64,000 nucleotides of DNA from Burkholderiaceae bacterium (lineage in GTDB: Bacteria; Pseudomonadota; Gammaproteobacteria; Burkholderiales; Burkholderiaceae_E). The stretch spans positions 1-64,000 of the forward strand of contig JAMLIN010000001.1 in NCBI GenBank assembly GCA_023954135.1, written 5' to 3'. The position numbers and the translations under genes are program-made. Each line of letters begins with the position of its first letter. Position 1 is the first letter of the stretch. The notes beneath the pieces are model-generated. The model had not been told where the DNA came from and ran no database searches. It worked only from the letters and a program-made list of their open reading frames with translations. Below are positions 17,229-27,629 of the stretch, piece after piece.

Positions 17229-19448
17229 CTAGCCAAGTCGGGTTGCGGGATTGATGTCGTCGGCACAGCCGCCGTAGTAGGCATTGCCATACCTGCCCTG
17301 CGCGGAGTATTCCCCGTAGTAGCGTTCGGCCTGTTCAAAATCGTGATGGTTGAGTGCCACGCCGAGGATTCGGATCTGCGCGGCGACAAGTCGCTCGATG
17401 CCCTGTCGAGCCAGTGGTGTCGGAGTATCGCCGGCCTTGACGACGTAGATCACTGCGTCGGTATGGCGACCGATGAGCAGCGCGTCGGAGACGAGTTGCA
17501 GCGGCGGGCTGTCGATCAGCACTATATCGAACTGCTTGCGCCAGTCGGTGAGCCGACGTCCGAGTCGGTGTTCCTGCAGCCGAGCCACCGGGTTGGACGG
17601 CATCCGGCCACATGGGATGACCGTCAGACTGGTGCCTTCGATACGCTGTGCGGCAGATTCGAAGTCCGCGGACCCATCGAGCACGCGCGTCAGGCCCTCG
17701 CTACGCTTTTCGAGGCCGAGTGCATCGGCGACGCGCGGCTTGCGCAGGTCGCCTTCGACGAGCAGCACATTCTTGCCGGAGTTGAGCGCCAGCGACAGTG
17801 CGAGATTGCTTGCAAAGGTGGTCTTGCCTTCGCTTGGAAGGGAGGATGTGACTATCAGCACCTGTCCTTGTTCACCCATTCCGGCGAGCAGTACGCCAGC
17901 GGCAGCATCGCGAATCGATTCTGCGAATGTCGTATTCGGATATGCGGTGATCGCCCGGCCGGCGTTCTCGAGCATTTCCTTCGGCAGCGTCGGCATGGCC
18001 GATAGCAGGGCCTGGCCCAGTTCGTCACTTACCTGTCCACGCCGGCGAATGGTGTCGTCGAGCCTGCCGCGCAGCAGCACCCAGCCGGCGGCGATACCGA
18101 ATCCGAACAGGAACGCCAGCCCGACGCTCAGCTTCCGATTCGGCTTGATCGGGAACCGAGGGGCGATCGCAGGCTCGATCATGCGGGCTCCGGCGGTCTG
18201 CAGTTGTCCCGTTGCATCGGTTTCCTTGCGTCGCTGCAACAGGGTCTGGTAGAGCGCTCGGTTGGTCGCTACTTCGCGTTCGAGAGTTTCACGTTCGATC
18301 TGTAGCCGGTTGTCCCCTTGGATCGATTGGCGGATGAGTTGCTCTTCGCGCTCCAGCGCCTGCTCGGTGGCCACCGCAGACTGATACTCACGGCGCAGGC
18401 CCTCGGCAACCGCGGCGATGATGCGCTGAATCTCCTGTTGCGCCACCTCGACTCGGTCGGCCGCCGTTCGGTAGCTCGGGTGCGCCGGGCCGTAGTGACT
18501 TGAGGCGAGTGCCAGCTCGCGCTCGGCGTCGGCGAGCGTGGCTCGAGCCGCACTCGCCGACGGATTGGCAAGCACCTGGGGTGCAGAGGCTGCATTGCGT
18601 CCGGCCACCTGGCGCCAGGCCTGTTCAGCCTCGACTCGGCGCTCGCGTGCCTCGACGATCCGCCGGCCGAGTTCGGACAGCTGCAGGGTGGAACCGCCAC
18701 CGGCGGCGGAATCGCGGTCGAGCAGGCCCTTGTCTTCCAGATAACTTTGCAGGGCCCGCTCCGAGGACTGGACCTTGTCGCGCAATTCCTCGATCTGACC
18801 GTCGAGCAGATCCCCGGCAATGCGCGAGGCGGAGAAACGAGTCTCGAAGTCGGTATCGATATACGCCTGAGCGATCGCATTGGCGATCTCGGCAGCGAGC
18901 GCGGGATCCGGCGCATCAAAGCTGATCTGAAGCAACTGGCTGAGTTTTACCGGGCGTACGCTCACCTGCTGACGGACCTGCTCCACAACCGTGGCGTGAA
19001 TCATTTCGGCCGTGGGCGGTGGTCCCTTGTCGTCGCCCACGCTGATGCCATATTCGGTGAGCCAGCGGTCCAGGCCGGAAGGCTGCTGCTGGCGTGGGTC
19101 GAAGGTCGGGTGGGTATCGAGGTCGAGCTGATCGACGACACGCTCGATCACGGGGCGCGAATGGATCGTCTCGATCTGTGTCTGGAAATACTCGCGGCCG
19201 CTGCTCGATCGACCGTAGACATCGGTGATCTCGACCACGGTCGCGAGTTTTGATTCGATTAGCAGGGTGGATGCTGCCCGGTAGGTAGGGCGGATGGCCA
19301 GGAAAACGATGGCCGCGGCTACCAGGGCGGCGAACAAGGCGGCGCCCAACAGCAGCCACTTGCGACGTGCCAGCAAGCGCAGATTGGCGACCAAGGCGGG
19401 CAGGACCGGCGCTGGTTCGGGGGCTGGCGACAGTCGGCTCGAACTCAT
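17229..19448 (-). CDS. Chain-length determinant fused to BY-kinase (Wzc type)
   Basis: A 739-residue polysaccharide co-polymerase. It has an N-terminal membrane helix (about 28-52), a Wzz periplasmic domain with long coiled coils (about 180-420), a second helix near 440, then a cytoplasmic bacterial tyrosine kinase: Walker A VTSSLPSEGKTTFASNLAL, Walker A' LLVEGDLRKPRV, Walker B DIVLIDSPPL. The C-terminus is Tyr-rich (RYYGEYSAQGRYGNAYYGG), the autophosphorylation cluster expected of Wzc proteins. It controls polymer length and export with Wzy. An AGGAGA site precedes the ATG at 19448. The matching outer-membrane Wza and a phosphatase are not in the window. Confidence 0.92.
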   Translation of the reverse strand: MSSSRLSPAPEPAPVLPALVANLRLLARRKWLLLGAALFAALVAAAIVFLAIRPTYRAASTLLIESKLATVVEITDVYGRSSSGREYFQTQIETIHSRPVIERVVDQLDLDTHPTFDPRQQQPSGLDRWLTEYGISVGDDKGPPPTAEMIHATVVEQVRQQVSVRPVKLSQLLQISFDAPDPALAAEIANAIAQAYIDTDFETRFSASRIAGDLLDGQIEELRDKVQSSERALQSYLEDKGLLDRDSAAGGGSTLQLSELGRRIVEARERRVEAEQAWRQVAGRNAASAPQVLANPSASAARATLADAERELALASSHYGPAHPSYRTAADRVEVAQQEIQRIIAAVAEGLRREYQSAVATEQALEREEQLIRQSIQGDNRLQIERETLEREVATNRALYQTLLQRRKETDATGQLQTAGARMIEPAIAPRFPIKPNRKLSVGLAFLFGFGIAAGWVLLRGRLDDTIRRRGQVSDELGQALLSAMPTLPKEMLENAGRAITAYPNTTFAESIRDAAAGVLLAGMGEQGQVLIVTSSLPSEGKTTFASNLALSLALNSGKNVLLVEGDLRKPRVADALGLEKRSEGLTRVLDGSADFESAAQRIEGTSLTVIPCGRMPSNPVARLQEHRLGRRLTDWRKQFDIVLIDSPPLQLVSDALLIGRHTDAVIYVVKAGDTPTPLARQGIERLVAAQIRILGVALNHHDFEQAERYYGEYSAQGRYGNAYYGGCADDINPATRLG

Positions 19449-19709
19449 TGAATCTCCTGAGAACTTCGGTATCTTAAGTATCCTTCAGCATTGCGCTTGT
19501 GATGATTCACACATCCCCTTGCCAGACCCGTTCGTAGGGGTAGGGCAGGGTCGCGAAGCGAGAGCTCAGGTCCTTGGATGAGACTTCGTGCCTTGTGCGG
19601 TTCACTTCCGAACGCTAGTCTTCACGGGGCCATCGCGGGCGTGGCTTAGATGGATCGTGGGAGCGGCCATGAAACCTGCGACGGGCGATGGGGATTCTCG
19701 GAACTCAAT
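19449..19709. promoter_or_regulatory. Divergent intergenic region between wzc-like and GT39-like genes
   Basis: A 261-bp gap between divergent genes. It must hold the promoters of the kinase/ligase pair (minus) and of the plus-strand polysaccharide operon. AT-rich stretches lie near 19470-19510. No JUMPstart/ops element (GGCGGTAG) and no convincing dyad were seen. Confidence 0.35.
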
Positions 19710-20984
19710 ATGCGTGGTTCATTTCGGCAAGCGCAATTGTGGTTGTTCGCATGCACGCTATGTGTTTATGGCGCCCGTGCGTTTTTTTCTTCTCCCGATC
19801 TCATATGGGATGAGAGCCGCTATCTGGGGGGGGCGGCTGGCCTGATCGGTGGCGAGTTCGTCTCTCCCGAGAATCCGGATATCGTCAACGGTCCTGGCTA
19901 TCCTTTTCTACTGGCGCTGCTGATGTCGCTAGGGCTTCCTGTGGAAGCCATGCGTGCCGCAAATGCCGTACTGATGGCGTTTGGGGTGTGGTTCATGTAT
20001 CGTGCCACGCTTCCCTATGCCGGGAAGTGCTGGGCGCTTGGCGTCGCTACAGTGCTGGCTTTCCATCCGATACTGATTTATTTCGTGCCCTTCATTATGT
20101 CGGAAGGGTTGACGACATTCTGCGTTGCCGGGTTCGCATGGGCGATCACTACGCTATTGCGGCGGGAGCGGGTCACGGTACCCCTCTTGGGCATCTGTGT
20201 TCTCGTGCTGACATGGCTGGTTCTCACCAGAGTGCTATTCGGCTACGTAATCACGATCGCGGTGATCGGGGTTGCTCTGATGGCCGGATTGCGTAGGGAT
20301 GTGCCTCGGGCGTGGACAAGGAGCCTGATCGTCCTCACCCTTTCATTCGGCTTGTGCGTGCCTTATCTGGCATACACGTATCAGCTGACCGGACAGGCAT
20401 TCAAGTGGTCAACGAATGGTGGAGAGCTGCTTTACTGGGCGACCAGTACCAATCCTGGAGAGCGGGGCAGCTGGTTTTCGACTTCCCGGGCGATGGTGGA
20501 GCCCGAGCTGGCGCCGAATCACGCCGAGTTTCTAGCGGGCATTGATGCCCTTCCCGTGCTGGAGCGTGAAGCCGTCTTCAGGACGCGCGCCATGGAGAGC
20601 ATCCGCGCCAATCCTGTCGGAGTGCTGAAAAACTGGGTCGACAATATTAACAGGCTGATTTTCAATTTTCCTCGGTCCTATCATGACGAAGAACTCAGGA
20701 CAACCGTACTGATCCTGTTTCAGTGCCCGATTCTCGCCCTCGGCGGCCTGGCAATTTTCTGCATGGCGAAGTGGCCACGGGAGATCCAGCCGGAGATCTG
20801 GCTTCTTTCGATCCTGACCTTCATCTACCTTGGGCTCTCCAGCGTCCTTCCCGCCATGACACGGTACTTCATCGTCGTTTTTCCCTGGATCGGCCTCGTA
20901 ATGGCGGCCACGCTAGGTCCGAGGCTGCGGATTCAGCTAGGCCGGGTACCTCAAACGAGGTGCGACGCTCCGTTCGCGGATTAG
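19710..20984 (+). CDS. Membrane glycosyltransferase, ArnT/PMT-like (GT39 type)
   Basis: A 424-residue polytopic protein with about 10 hydrophobic helices. The first extracytoplasmic loop contains LIWDESRYLGG, the acidic D-E motif expected of GT-C enzymes such as ArnT/PMT, which use polyprenyl-phosphate sugars on the periplasmic side. The ATG at 19710 (MRGSFRQAQLWLFACTL) places the first helix right after the start. Codon use is less GC-rich than in its neighbours, with more A/T at third positions, hinting at separate origin. It heads the plus-strand series but is 109 bases from the next gene. Its substrate is unknown. Confidence 0.75.
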   Translation: MRGSFRQAQLWLFACTLCVYGARAFFSSPDLIWDESRYLGGAAGLIGGEFVSPENPDIVNGPGYPFLLALLMSLGLPVEAMRAANAVLMAFGVWFMYRATLPYAGKCWALGVATVLAFHPILIYFVPFIMSEGLTTFCVAGFAWAITTLLRRERVTVPLLGICVLVLTWLVLTRVLFGYVITIAVIGVALMAGLRRDVPRAWTRSLIVLTLSFGLCVPYLAYTYQLTGQAFKWSTNGGELLYWATSTNPGERGSWFSTSRAMVEPELAPNHAEFLAGIDALPVLEREAVFRTRAMESIRANPVGVLKNWVDNINRLIFNFPRSYHDEELRTTVLILFQCPILALGGLAIFCMAKWPREIQPEIWLLSILTFIYLGLSSVLPAMTRYFIVVFPWIGLVMAATLGPRLRIQLGRVPQTRCDAPFAD

Positions 20985-21093
20985 CGCTTCGGGTTACTGA
21001 GTCCGACAGGCGACTTAGTTCGCAGAACGTTCCACCAGATCCGCCGATACTTCCGGCAGCACGCATGCCATTGACCCTGGTCGCCGGAAATCC

Positions 21094-22224
21094 GTGAAAA
21101 CCATCCTGACCCTCTTCGGTACCCGTCCCGAGATCATCAAGCTCTCGCCGGTCATTCGGGCCCTCGAGGCGCGCCCCTCGTGGCGAAGCCTGAATGTGTC
21201 CTCCTCCCAGCATACCGACCTGCTGCGTCCCTTCGCCCGCCAGCTGAACATCCGGATCGACCATGACCTCGATGTCATGACGGCGGGGCAGACGCCCGCC
21301 GACGTGCTTGGCAAGGTCGTCATGGGGATGGGCAGGCTGCTCGCGGCGGAACGCCCCGACATCGTTCTGGTGCAGGGAGACACGACGACGGCGATCGCCG
21401 GCGCCCTGGCCGCCTTCTATGCGCGCGTTCCTGTCGGCCATGTGGAGGCCGGCCTGCGTACCGGCGATCTGTTCAGTCCGTTTCCGGAGGAAGCCAATCG
21501 TCGGCTGATCGGCAGGATCGCGGATATCCACTTCGCGGCGACCGAGCAGAACGTCAGGACGCTGACGGCCGAAGGTGTGCCTGCGGGGCAGATCGTCCTT
21601 ACCGGCAATCCGGTGGTCGATGCGGTCACCCACATCATGGCGACTTCTTCTCCTGGCGCAGAGCTAGTGCGAATTCTCGACGGACTGAACGGAAGGAAGC
21701 TCCTAGTGCTCACCACGCATCGACGCGAGAACTTCGGCGAGGTCATGAGTTCGCACTTGCGGGCGATCAGGCGCATCGTCGACCGGTATCCAGACCTTGT
21801 GGTGGTGTTCCCGGTCCACCCGAATCCCGCCGTGCGTGCAGTGACCGGCGTGGAACTCTCGGGAGCGGATCGAATCCACTGCATGGACCCCATGGGCTAC
21901 TCGGATTTCATCCATCTTCTCTCGAGTGCCTGGCTCATCGCATCGGATTCGGGGGGTGTGCAGGAAGAGGCGCCCTCGCTCGGCAAGCCGGTGCTGATCC
22001 TGCGTGACACCACCGAGCGCCCGGAGGTGATCGATTGCGGCATCGGGCGCCTGGTGGGGCATTCCGGCGAGCGACTCGAGGCGATGCTAGAGGAGGCGAT
22101 CGCCGATGACTCCTGGGCCCGCGCCGCCAGAACGATATGCAATCCGTTCGGCTCGGGTGATGCTGGCGAGCGGATCGCCCGGGCGCTCGAAGGCTTCTTG
22201 CGCGCGACCGGCAGTCCCTCGTGA
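21094..22224 (+). CDS. wecB: UDP-N-acetylglucosamine 2-epimerase (non-hydrolysing)
   Basis: A 376-residue enzyme that interconverts UDP-GlcNAc and UDP-ManNAc, feeding ManNAc-derived sugars into polysaccharide. It shows LTLFGTRPEIIKLSPVI at the N-terminus, VQGDTTTAIAGALAAF, GHVEAGLRTGD, LTTHRRENFGE and SDSGGVQEEAPSLGKPVL, all hallmarks of the WecB family. It starts at GTG 21094. Its last four bases overlap the GTG of the deacetylase gene (GTGA), so it heads a coupled block with the deacetylase, GT2, FAD enzyme and flippase-like genes. Confidence 0.93.
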   Translation: MKTILTLFGTRPEIIKLSPVIRALEARPSWRSLNVSSSQHTDLLRPFARQLNIRIDHDLDVMTAGQTPADVLGKVVMGMGRLLAAERPDIVLVQGDTTTAIAGALAAFYARVPVGHVEAGLRTGDLFSPFPEEANRRLIGRIADIHFAATEQNVRTLTAEGVPAGQIVLTGNPVVDAVTHIMATSSPGAELVRILDGLNGRKLLVLTTHRRENFGEVMSSHLRAIRRIVDRYPDLVVVFPVHPNPAVRAVTGVELSGADRIHCMDPMGYSDFIHLLSSAWLIASDSGGVQEEAPSLGKPVLILRDTTERPEVIDCGIGRLVGHSGERLEAMLEEAIADDSWARAARTICNPFGSGDAGERIARALEGFLRATGSPS

Positions 22225-23216
22225 GTTCCCGTATGACGGCGCGTGTCGACGACAGATCGTCACGGCGGGCGATGGGGAACCTATCGCTCGACCTCGACAA
22301 TGAATGGGCCTACCTCAAGACCCACGGTGACCCCGAATGGGCGTCCTATCCGTCCTATTTCGACGTGGCGGTTCCCCGGATCCTCGAGCTGTTGTCGCGC
22401 CACGGGATGCGGATCACTTTCTTCATCGTCGGCCAGGATGCCGCGCTCGAGAAGAATCACGCCTCCCTTGCACAGATCGCCGCGGCCGGACATGAGATCG
22501 GAAATCATTCGCTGAGGCACGATCCCTGGCTGCACCAGTACACCGAGGCGGAGCTCGAAGCCGAACTGTCGGAAGCCGAGCGGCACATCCTTGCGGCGAC
22601 CGGCCAGAAGCCGGTCGGTTTCCGTGGGCCCGGCTTCAGCCTGTCGCCGACGACGCTCGAGGTGCTGGCGCGCAGGGGCTATGCCTACGACGCCAGCACG
22701 CTGCCGAGCTTTCTCGGGCCGATCGCGCGTGCCTACTATCTCGCCACCGGCAATTTCGATGCCGAACAGCGCAAGCGGCTCGAGCAGCTGTTCGGCAGCT
22801 GGAAGGAAGGTTTCCGACCCCTGAACCCGTACCGGTGGCAGCTGGGGGATGCCACGCTCGTCGAGATGCCGGTGACGACGTTCCCCTTGCTCCGGGTGCC
22901 GATTCATCTGAGCTACGTCCTCTACCTCGCCACATTCTCGTCCTGGCTGGCCCGGTCGTACTTCAGCACGGCCATTGGCATGTGCCGCCTGAAGGGTGTG
23001 GAGCCGTCGATCCTGCTGCATCCGCTGGATTTTCTCGGTGGCGAGGATGCGCCGAGAATGCGATTTTTTCCCTCGATGAAGCTCTCGGCGCAGGAGAAGA
23101 TCCGAACTGTCGACTACTGCCTGGGCCGGCTCGCGCGTGGCTTCCGGATGGTGCCGGTCGGCGAGCATGCCGCCGCTGCCGCAAGCAGGTCCTTGCCTCT
23201 GGTGGCCCATACCTGA
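22221..23216 (+). CDS. NodB-type polysaccharide deacetylase
   Basis: A 331-residue carbohydrate esterase 4-like protein. The NodB motifs are LSLDLDNEWAY (catalytic and metal Asp), GHEIGNHSLRHDPW (the H-x-x-x-H zinc pair) and GFRGPGFSLSP. An insert of about 60 residues around FGSWKEGFRPLNPYRW separates the later motifs. No signal peptide is visible, so it probably acts on nucleotide- or lipid-linked amino sugars, for example after the epimerase step; this is inferred. The GTG at 22221 overlaps the wecB stop, but an internal ATG at 22233 is also possible. Confidence 0.82.
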   Translation: MSSRMTARVDDRSSRRAMGNLSLDLDNEWAYLKTHGDPEWASYPSYFDVAVPRILELLSRHGMRITFFIVGQDAALEKNHASLAQIAAAGHEIGNHSLRHDPWLHQYTEAELEAELSEAERHILAATGQKPVGFRGPGFSLSPTTLEVLARRGYAYDASTLPSFLGPIARAYYLATGNFDAEQRKRLEQLFGSWKEGFRPLNPYRWQLGDATLVEMPVTTFPLLRVPIHLSYVLYLATFSSWLARSYFSTAIGMCRLKGVEPSILLHPLDFLGGEDAPRMRFFPSMKLSAQEKIRTVDYCLGRLARGFRMVPVGEHAAAAASRSLPLVAHT

Positions 23217-23258
23217 AGCAGTCGCTCCAACGACGCTCGAAATCGAACGGGGGTTCTC

Positions 23259-24053
23259 ATGAAGGTCACGGTGATGCTGCCGGCCTACAACGAAGAGAAG
23301 GATCTACCGGGGCTCCTGGTGCGCATCCGCGAAGCGCTCGAGAGCTGGGCTGACTATCGGGTCATCATCGTCGACGACGGATCGCAGGACCGGACCGCGA
23401 AAATCGTGCGAGAAGCGGCATCGCACATGCCCGTGACGCTGATCCAGCATCCGGTGAACATGGGCCTTGGCGCGGCGATTCGGACGGGGCTCAAGGCAGC
23501 GTCGAAGTACGACGGCGTCATCGTGACGCTTGACGCCGACAATTCCCAGGATCCGGCGCTGATACGCGCGATGGTCGAGAGAATCGGCCAGGGCTATGCG
23601 GTCGTTATCGCGTCGCGCTTCCAGCCGGGCTCGCAGGAGGTGGGTGTGCCGCTCTATCGGCTGCTCCTCAGTCATGCCTCCAGCGCCGGCATCCGGCTGA
23701 TCGTGCGCTACCCCGGCGCGCGCGACTACACCTGCGGCTTCCGCGCTTACCGGGTGGACGTCATACGGGAGCTGATCTTCCGCTACGGCGACAACTTCCT
23801 GCGCGAGAACGGCTTCGCCTGCATGCTCGAGCTGCTGCTGAACGTCCGGCGGCTGTCGGCGCCCGTCGCCGAAGTGCCGCTGGTGCTTCGATATGACCTG
23901 AAGGAAGGCGCGAGCAAGATGCGCGTGTTCCGGACGATGCGTCGCTATGTGGTGACCGTTACCCGGGGTTTCCTGCCGCTTGCCAATGTGCCGGCGGCCG
24001 AGATACCGGAGCCGGCGATGCCCGATGCCGGTTCGACGACGCTCGAATCATGA
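23259..24053 (+). CDS. Glycosyltransferase family 2 (DPM1/polyprenyl-phosphate type)
   Basis: A 264-residue inverting GT-A enzyme starting MKVTVMLPAYNEEKDLPGLL. It has VIIVDDGSQDRTA and VTLDADNSQDPALI (the nucleotide and metal Asp motif), then SRFQPGSQEVG. It resembles dolichol/polyprenyl-phosphate sugar synthases without C-terminal membrane helices. Such an enzyme could charge a polyprenyl phosphate for the GT39-like transferase upstream. A GGGGG-containing site precedes the ATG. The gene overlaps the next by four bases (ATGA at 24050). Confidence 0.87.
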   Translation: MKVTVMLPAYNEEKDLPGLLVRIREALESWADYRVIIVDDGSQDRTAKIVREAASHMPVTLIQHPVNMGLGAAIRTGLKAASKYDGVIVTLDADNSQDPALIRAMVERIGQGYAVVIASRFQPGSQEVGVPLYRLLLSHASSAGIRLIVRYPGARDYTCGFRAYRVDVIRELIFRYGDNFLRENGFACMLELLLNVRRLSAPVAEVPLVLRYDLKEGASKMRVFRTMRRYVVTVTRGFLPLANVPAAEIPEPAMPDAGSTTLES

Positions 24054-25384
24054 CCGCCGAGGGGAGGATGCTGCGCATCGGGGTCGTCGGCGGTGGCATT
24101 GCGGGCCTAGCCGCCGCGCATTTCCTGTCGTCGGCCGGTGCGAAGGTCACGCTCCTCGAGGCTTCGGACCAGCTCGGCGGCCTGGGTACCTTCTTCGAGT
24201 ACGGCGATACATCCCTCGAGCGCTTCTACCATTGCATGCTGCCGTCGGACGATCACCTCCTCGGCCTGTTGCGGGACATCGGCCTCGAGCGCGAGACCTA
24301 CTGGAAGGAGACCAGCTTCGGTTTCATGCGCGGCACTCGTCTCTATCCCCTCAACACGCCACTGGACCTGCTCCGATTCGACGTGCTGCCATGGCGTGAT
24401 CGCTTCCGTATCGGCCTGACCGGCCTCTGGGGAAGCATGCGTTCGAGCAAGGGGCTGGATGACATCACCTGCGAAGCCTGGCTGACCCGCCTGTCGGGAC
24501 GGCGCGCGTTCGACGCCTTCTGGAAGCCGATGCTGCAGGGGAAGTTCGGCGACCGCTATGGCGAGGTGCCGGCACTGTGGTTCTGGACGCGCTTCAACCG
24601 TGAGAAGGGCGCGAAGCGCGAGCGTAAGGGCTATATCCGCGGCGGCTATCGGCGGATTGCTTCGGAGCTGGCCGCGTCGGTCACTGCCCGCGGCGGTACG
24701 GTGCGCCTGCGCGCGCCGGTCGAGCGGTTCGATCTGGACGGGCAGGGCAGGCCATCGCTAACCATCGCCGGGGAAGTGCTGGAATCCTTCGACCAGGTGC
24801 TCTACACGGCCCCGGTCTCGCTGCTCGGCAGGATGACCGCGGGCGGGCAGCTCGCGGCGCCGGTCGGCAGGCTCGATAGCACGCTGGATATGCAGGGTGT
24901 GGTCAACGCCGTCCTGATGCTGCGCCGGGGGCTGACGCGACATTACTGGGTGGCCGCGACCGATGACGATATTCCCTTCCAAGGTGTGGTGGAGAGCACG
25001 ACGCTGCTCGAGCGCAGTGATACCGCCGGCGTTCATCTCGTCTACCTGATGAACTATGTGCATCGCTCGGAGCCGCTTTTCGCCGAGAGTGACGTCGCCA
25101 TCCTGGATCGCTATGTCGCCGGCCTGCAGCGCCTGTTCCCGGACTTGAAGGACGACGACATCGTCGATCGCTTCTTGTTTCGCAGCCCGTTCGTCGAGCC
25201 GCTCTATACGCGAGGCTACCAGCGTCGCAAGCCGCCCATGTCGCTTGTTCCGGGGCGGGTATTTCTTGCGACGACATCGCAGGTCTATCCGGAGGTCACC
25301 TCCTGGAATGGCTCCACCGGTCTCGTGCGCCAGGTGGTCGACCAGATGCTCGCACAAGGGCGAGCCGTACCCAAGGCGGGTTGA
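24050..25384 (+). CDS. FAD-dependent oxidoreductase (amine oxidase/protoporphyrinogen-oxidase-like)
   Basis: A 444-residue flavoprotein. The dinucleotide-binding motif is IGVVGGGIAGLAAAHFL, followed by LLEASDQLGGLGTFFEYG, the pattern of the amine-oxidase/phytoene-desaturase/UDP-galactopyranose-mutase superfamily. Homologues occur in glycan clusters next to GT2 and NodB genes, which matches the order here. The reaction is not known; oxidation or isomerisation of a sugar on a polyprenyl carrier is a guess. Start is ATG 24050 (coupled to GT2) or ATG 24068 nearer to the Rossmann strand. It ends in a four-base overlap with a possible TTG of the next gene. Confidence 0.82.
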   Translation: MTAEGRMLRIGVVGGGIAGLAAAHFLSSAGAKVTLLEASDQLGGLGTFFEYGDTSLERFYHCMLPSDDHLLGLLRDIGLERETYWKETSFGFMRGTRLYPLNTPLDLLRFDVLPWRDRFRIGLTGLWGSMRSSKGLDDITCEAWLTRLSGRRAFDAFWKPMLQGKFGDRYGEVPALWFWTRFNREKGAKRERKGYIRGGYRRIASELAASVTARGGTVRLRAPVERFDLDGQGRPSLTIAGEVLESFDQVLYTAPVSLLGRMTAGGQLAAPVGRLDSTLDMQGVVNAVLMLRRGLTRHYWVAATDDDIPFQGVVESTTLLERSDTAGVHLVYLMNYVHRSEPLFAESDVAILDRYVAGLQRLFPDLKDDDIVDRFLFRSPFVEPLYTRGYQRRKPPMSLVPGRVFLATTSQVYPEVTSWNGSTGLVRQVVDQMLAQGRAVPKAG

Positions 25385-25395
25385 GGAAGATATCG

Positions 25396-26382
25396 ATGCG
25401 AGGCCGGACCAGATGGATGCTAGCGGGGCTTGCGATCGGGCTCGTGTTTCTCTGGCTCGCGTTTCGTGAGGCGGATTTCCAGGCGTCCTGGAGTGCGCTG
25501 ACGCAGGCCAATCCCTTGTGGGCGTTCGTGGCGTTCGTCGGGGGGGCCGGGTTCATGGCACAGAAGACGCAACGGTGGGGAGTGATTCTTCGGCCGATGA
25601 TCCAGCCGGGATTCCATACGCTTCATCGTGCGGTGTACATCGGGACGGCCGCAAATCTCGTCGTTGCCCATACGGGGGAGATCCTGCGCGCGAGCCTAGT
25701 GGCGAGAAAGAGCCAGGCTGCCGGCAGTGCGGTGCTCGCAACCGTTGCGGTGGAGCGGATCCTGGACTTCGCGGCACTCCTGGTGCTTACCGGCGTCGCG
25801 CTGGTATGGGATCCGGGCATGTCGCCCCTTCTGCTGACAGCGGGCCTGCTGAGCCTCGGCTTTGTCCTCGTCGGCGTGCTCGGCGTCATCGCGTTCCTGA
25901 ATCCGACGCCTCTTTCGCGCCGGCTCGGGATGATGGTGCTGCGTCCGCTGCCGAGCCGCCTGAGAGAGTGGGTCGTTCGGCAGCTGCAGCGTGGCGTCGC
26001 CGGGCTCGGTGTGCTGACGGAGCCTAGTGTGATTCTCAAACTCCTGGCGTTGTCGGTGCTCCAGTGGTCATGGATCGTCGTGGCCGTATGGGCCAGTGCT
26101 CAGGCCATCGGCGTGATGGTTCCGGTGCCGGCTGCGATTGCGGTTTTCGTGCTGACCGTCATCGGGCTGACCTTGCCATCCTCGCCCGCGCAGCTGGGCA
26201 CGACCCAGCTTGCATTCGTGGTCGGGCTCGAGCTCGCGGGCGCAACCGCGGCGACGGCCTTCGCTGCTTCGCTCGTGTACACGGTCTGCGTCGTCGTCGC
26301 CATGATGGTCATCGGCGCCGGGTGCTGGATAGTATCGGACTGGAAGCCGGCCGCCAGGTCGGCTCACCAGTTCGAACCTTGA
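25396..26382 (+). CDS. AglD/MprF-type flippase-like membrane protein
   Basis: A 328-residue integral membrane protein of the lysylphosphatidylglycerol synthase transmembrane (UPF0104/AglD) family: about 8 hydrophobic helices with GTAANLVVAHTGEILRA and AVERILDFAALLVL near the second and third segments, and SSPAQLGTTQLAF near the sixth. In polysaccharide clusters these proteins accompany GT2/GT39 genes and may handle polyprenyl-linked sugars. The start is placed at ATG 25396 because GAGGAAG sits 7 bases upstream; a TTG at 25381 overlapping the previous stop is the alternative. It ends the plus-strand polysaccharide series; REP-like DNA follows. Confidence 0.83.
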   Translation: MRGRTRWMLAGLAIGLVFLWLAFREADFQASWSALTQANPLWAFVAFVGGAGFMAQKTQRWGVILRPMIQPGFHTLHRAVYIGTAANLVVAHTGEILRASLVARKSQAAGSAVLATVAVERILDFAALLVLTGVALVWDPGMSPLLLTAGLLSLGFVLVGVLGVIAFLNPTPLSRRLGMMVLRPLPSRLREWVVRQLQRGVAGLGVLTEPSVILKLLALSVLQWSWIVVAVWASAQAIGVMVPVPAAIAVFVLTVIGLTLPSSPAQLGTTQLAFVVGLELAGATAATAFAASLVYTVCVVVAMMVIGAGCWIVSDWKPAARSAHQFEP

Positions 26383-26415
26383 GCCTTTAGCCGCCTCCCG
26401 GATTGTGGGGCTCCA

Positions 26416-26436
26416 GCGCGACGAGCTTGCTCGCGC
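26416..26436. repeat. REP-like palindrome 1
   Basis: An imperfect palindrome GCGCGACGAGCTTGCTCGCG 34 bases after the flippase-like stop. The GAGCTTGCTCGC core matches the style of extragenic REP elements of Pseudomonas and relatives. The same core recurs about 190 bases downstream. Confidence 0.55.
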
Positions 26437-26559
26437 AAAGCCGTCGACCAGTGGGGCTGACGGTCGCCGCCGGGCCTCATGCAAAGCCTGGGGCAGTTCC
26501 TTGAGTAGGGCTCGATATCCCTTGTATGTTCAGACCAGACCAGCGCGGTAGAGTTCGGA

Positions 26560-27583
<1,024 letters not shown>

Positions 27584-27629
27584 CACGGAACACGGTTACT
27601 CAGGCCGCGACCGGACTGGCCACGACCGG

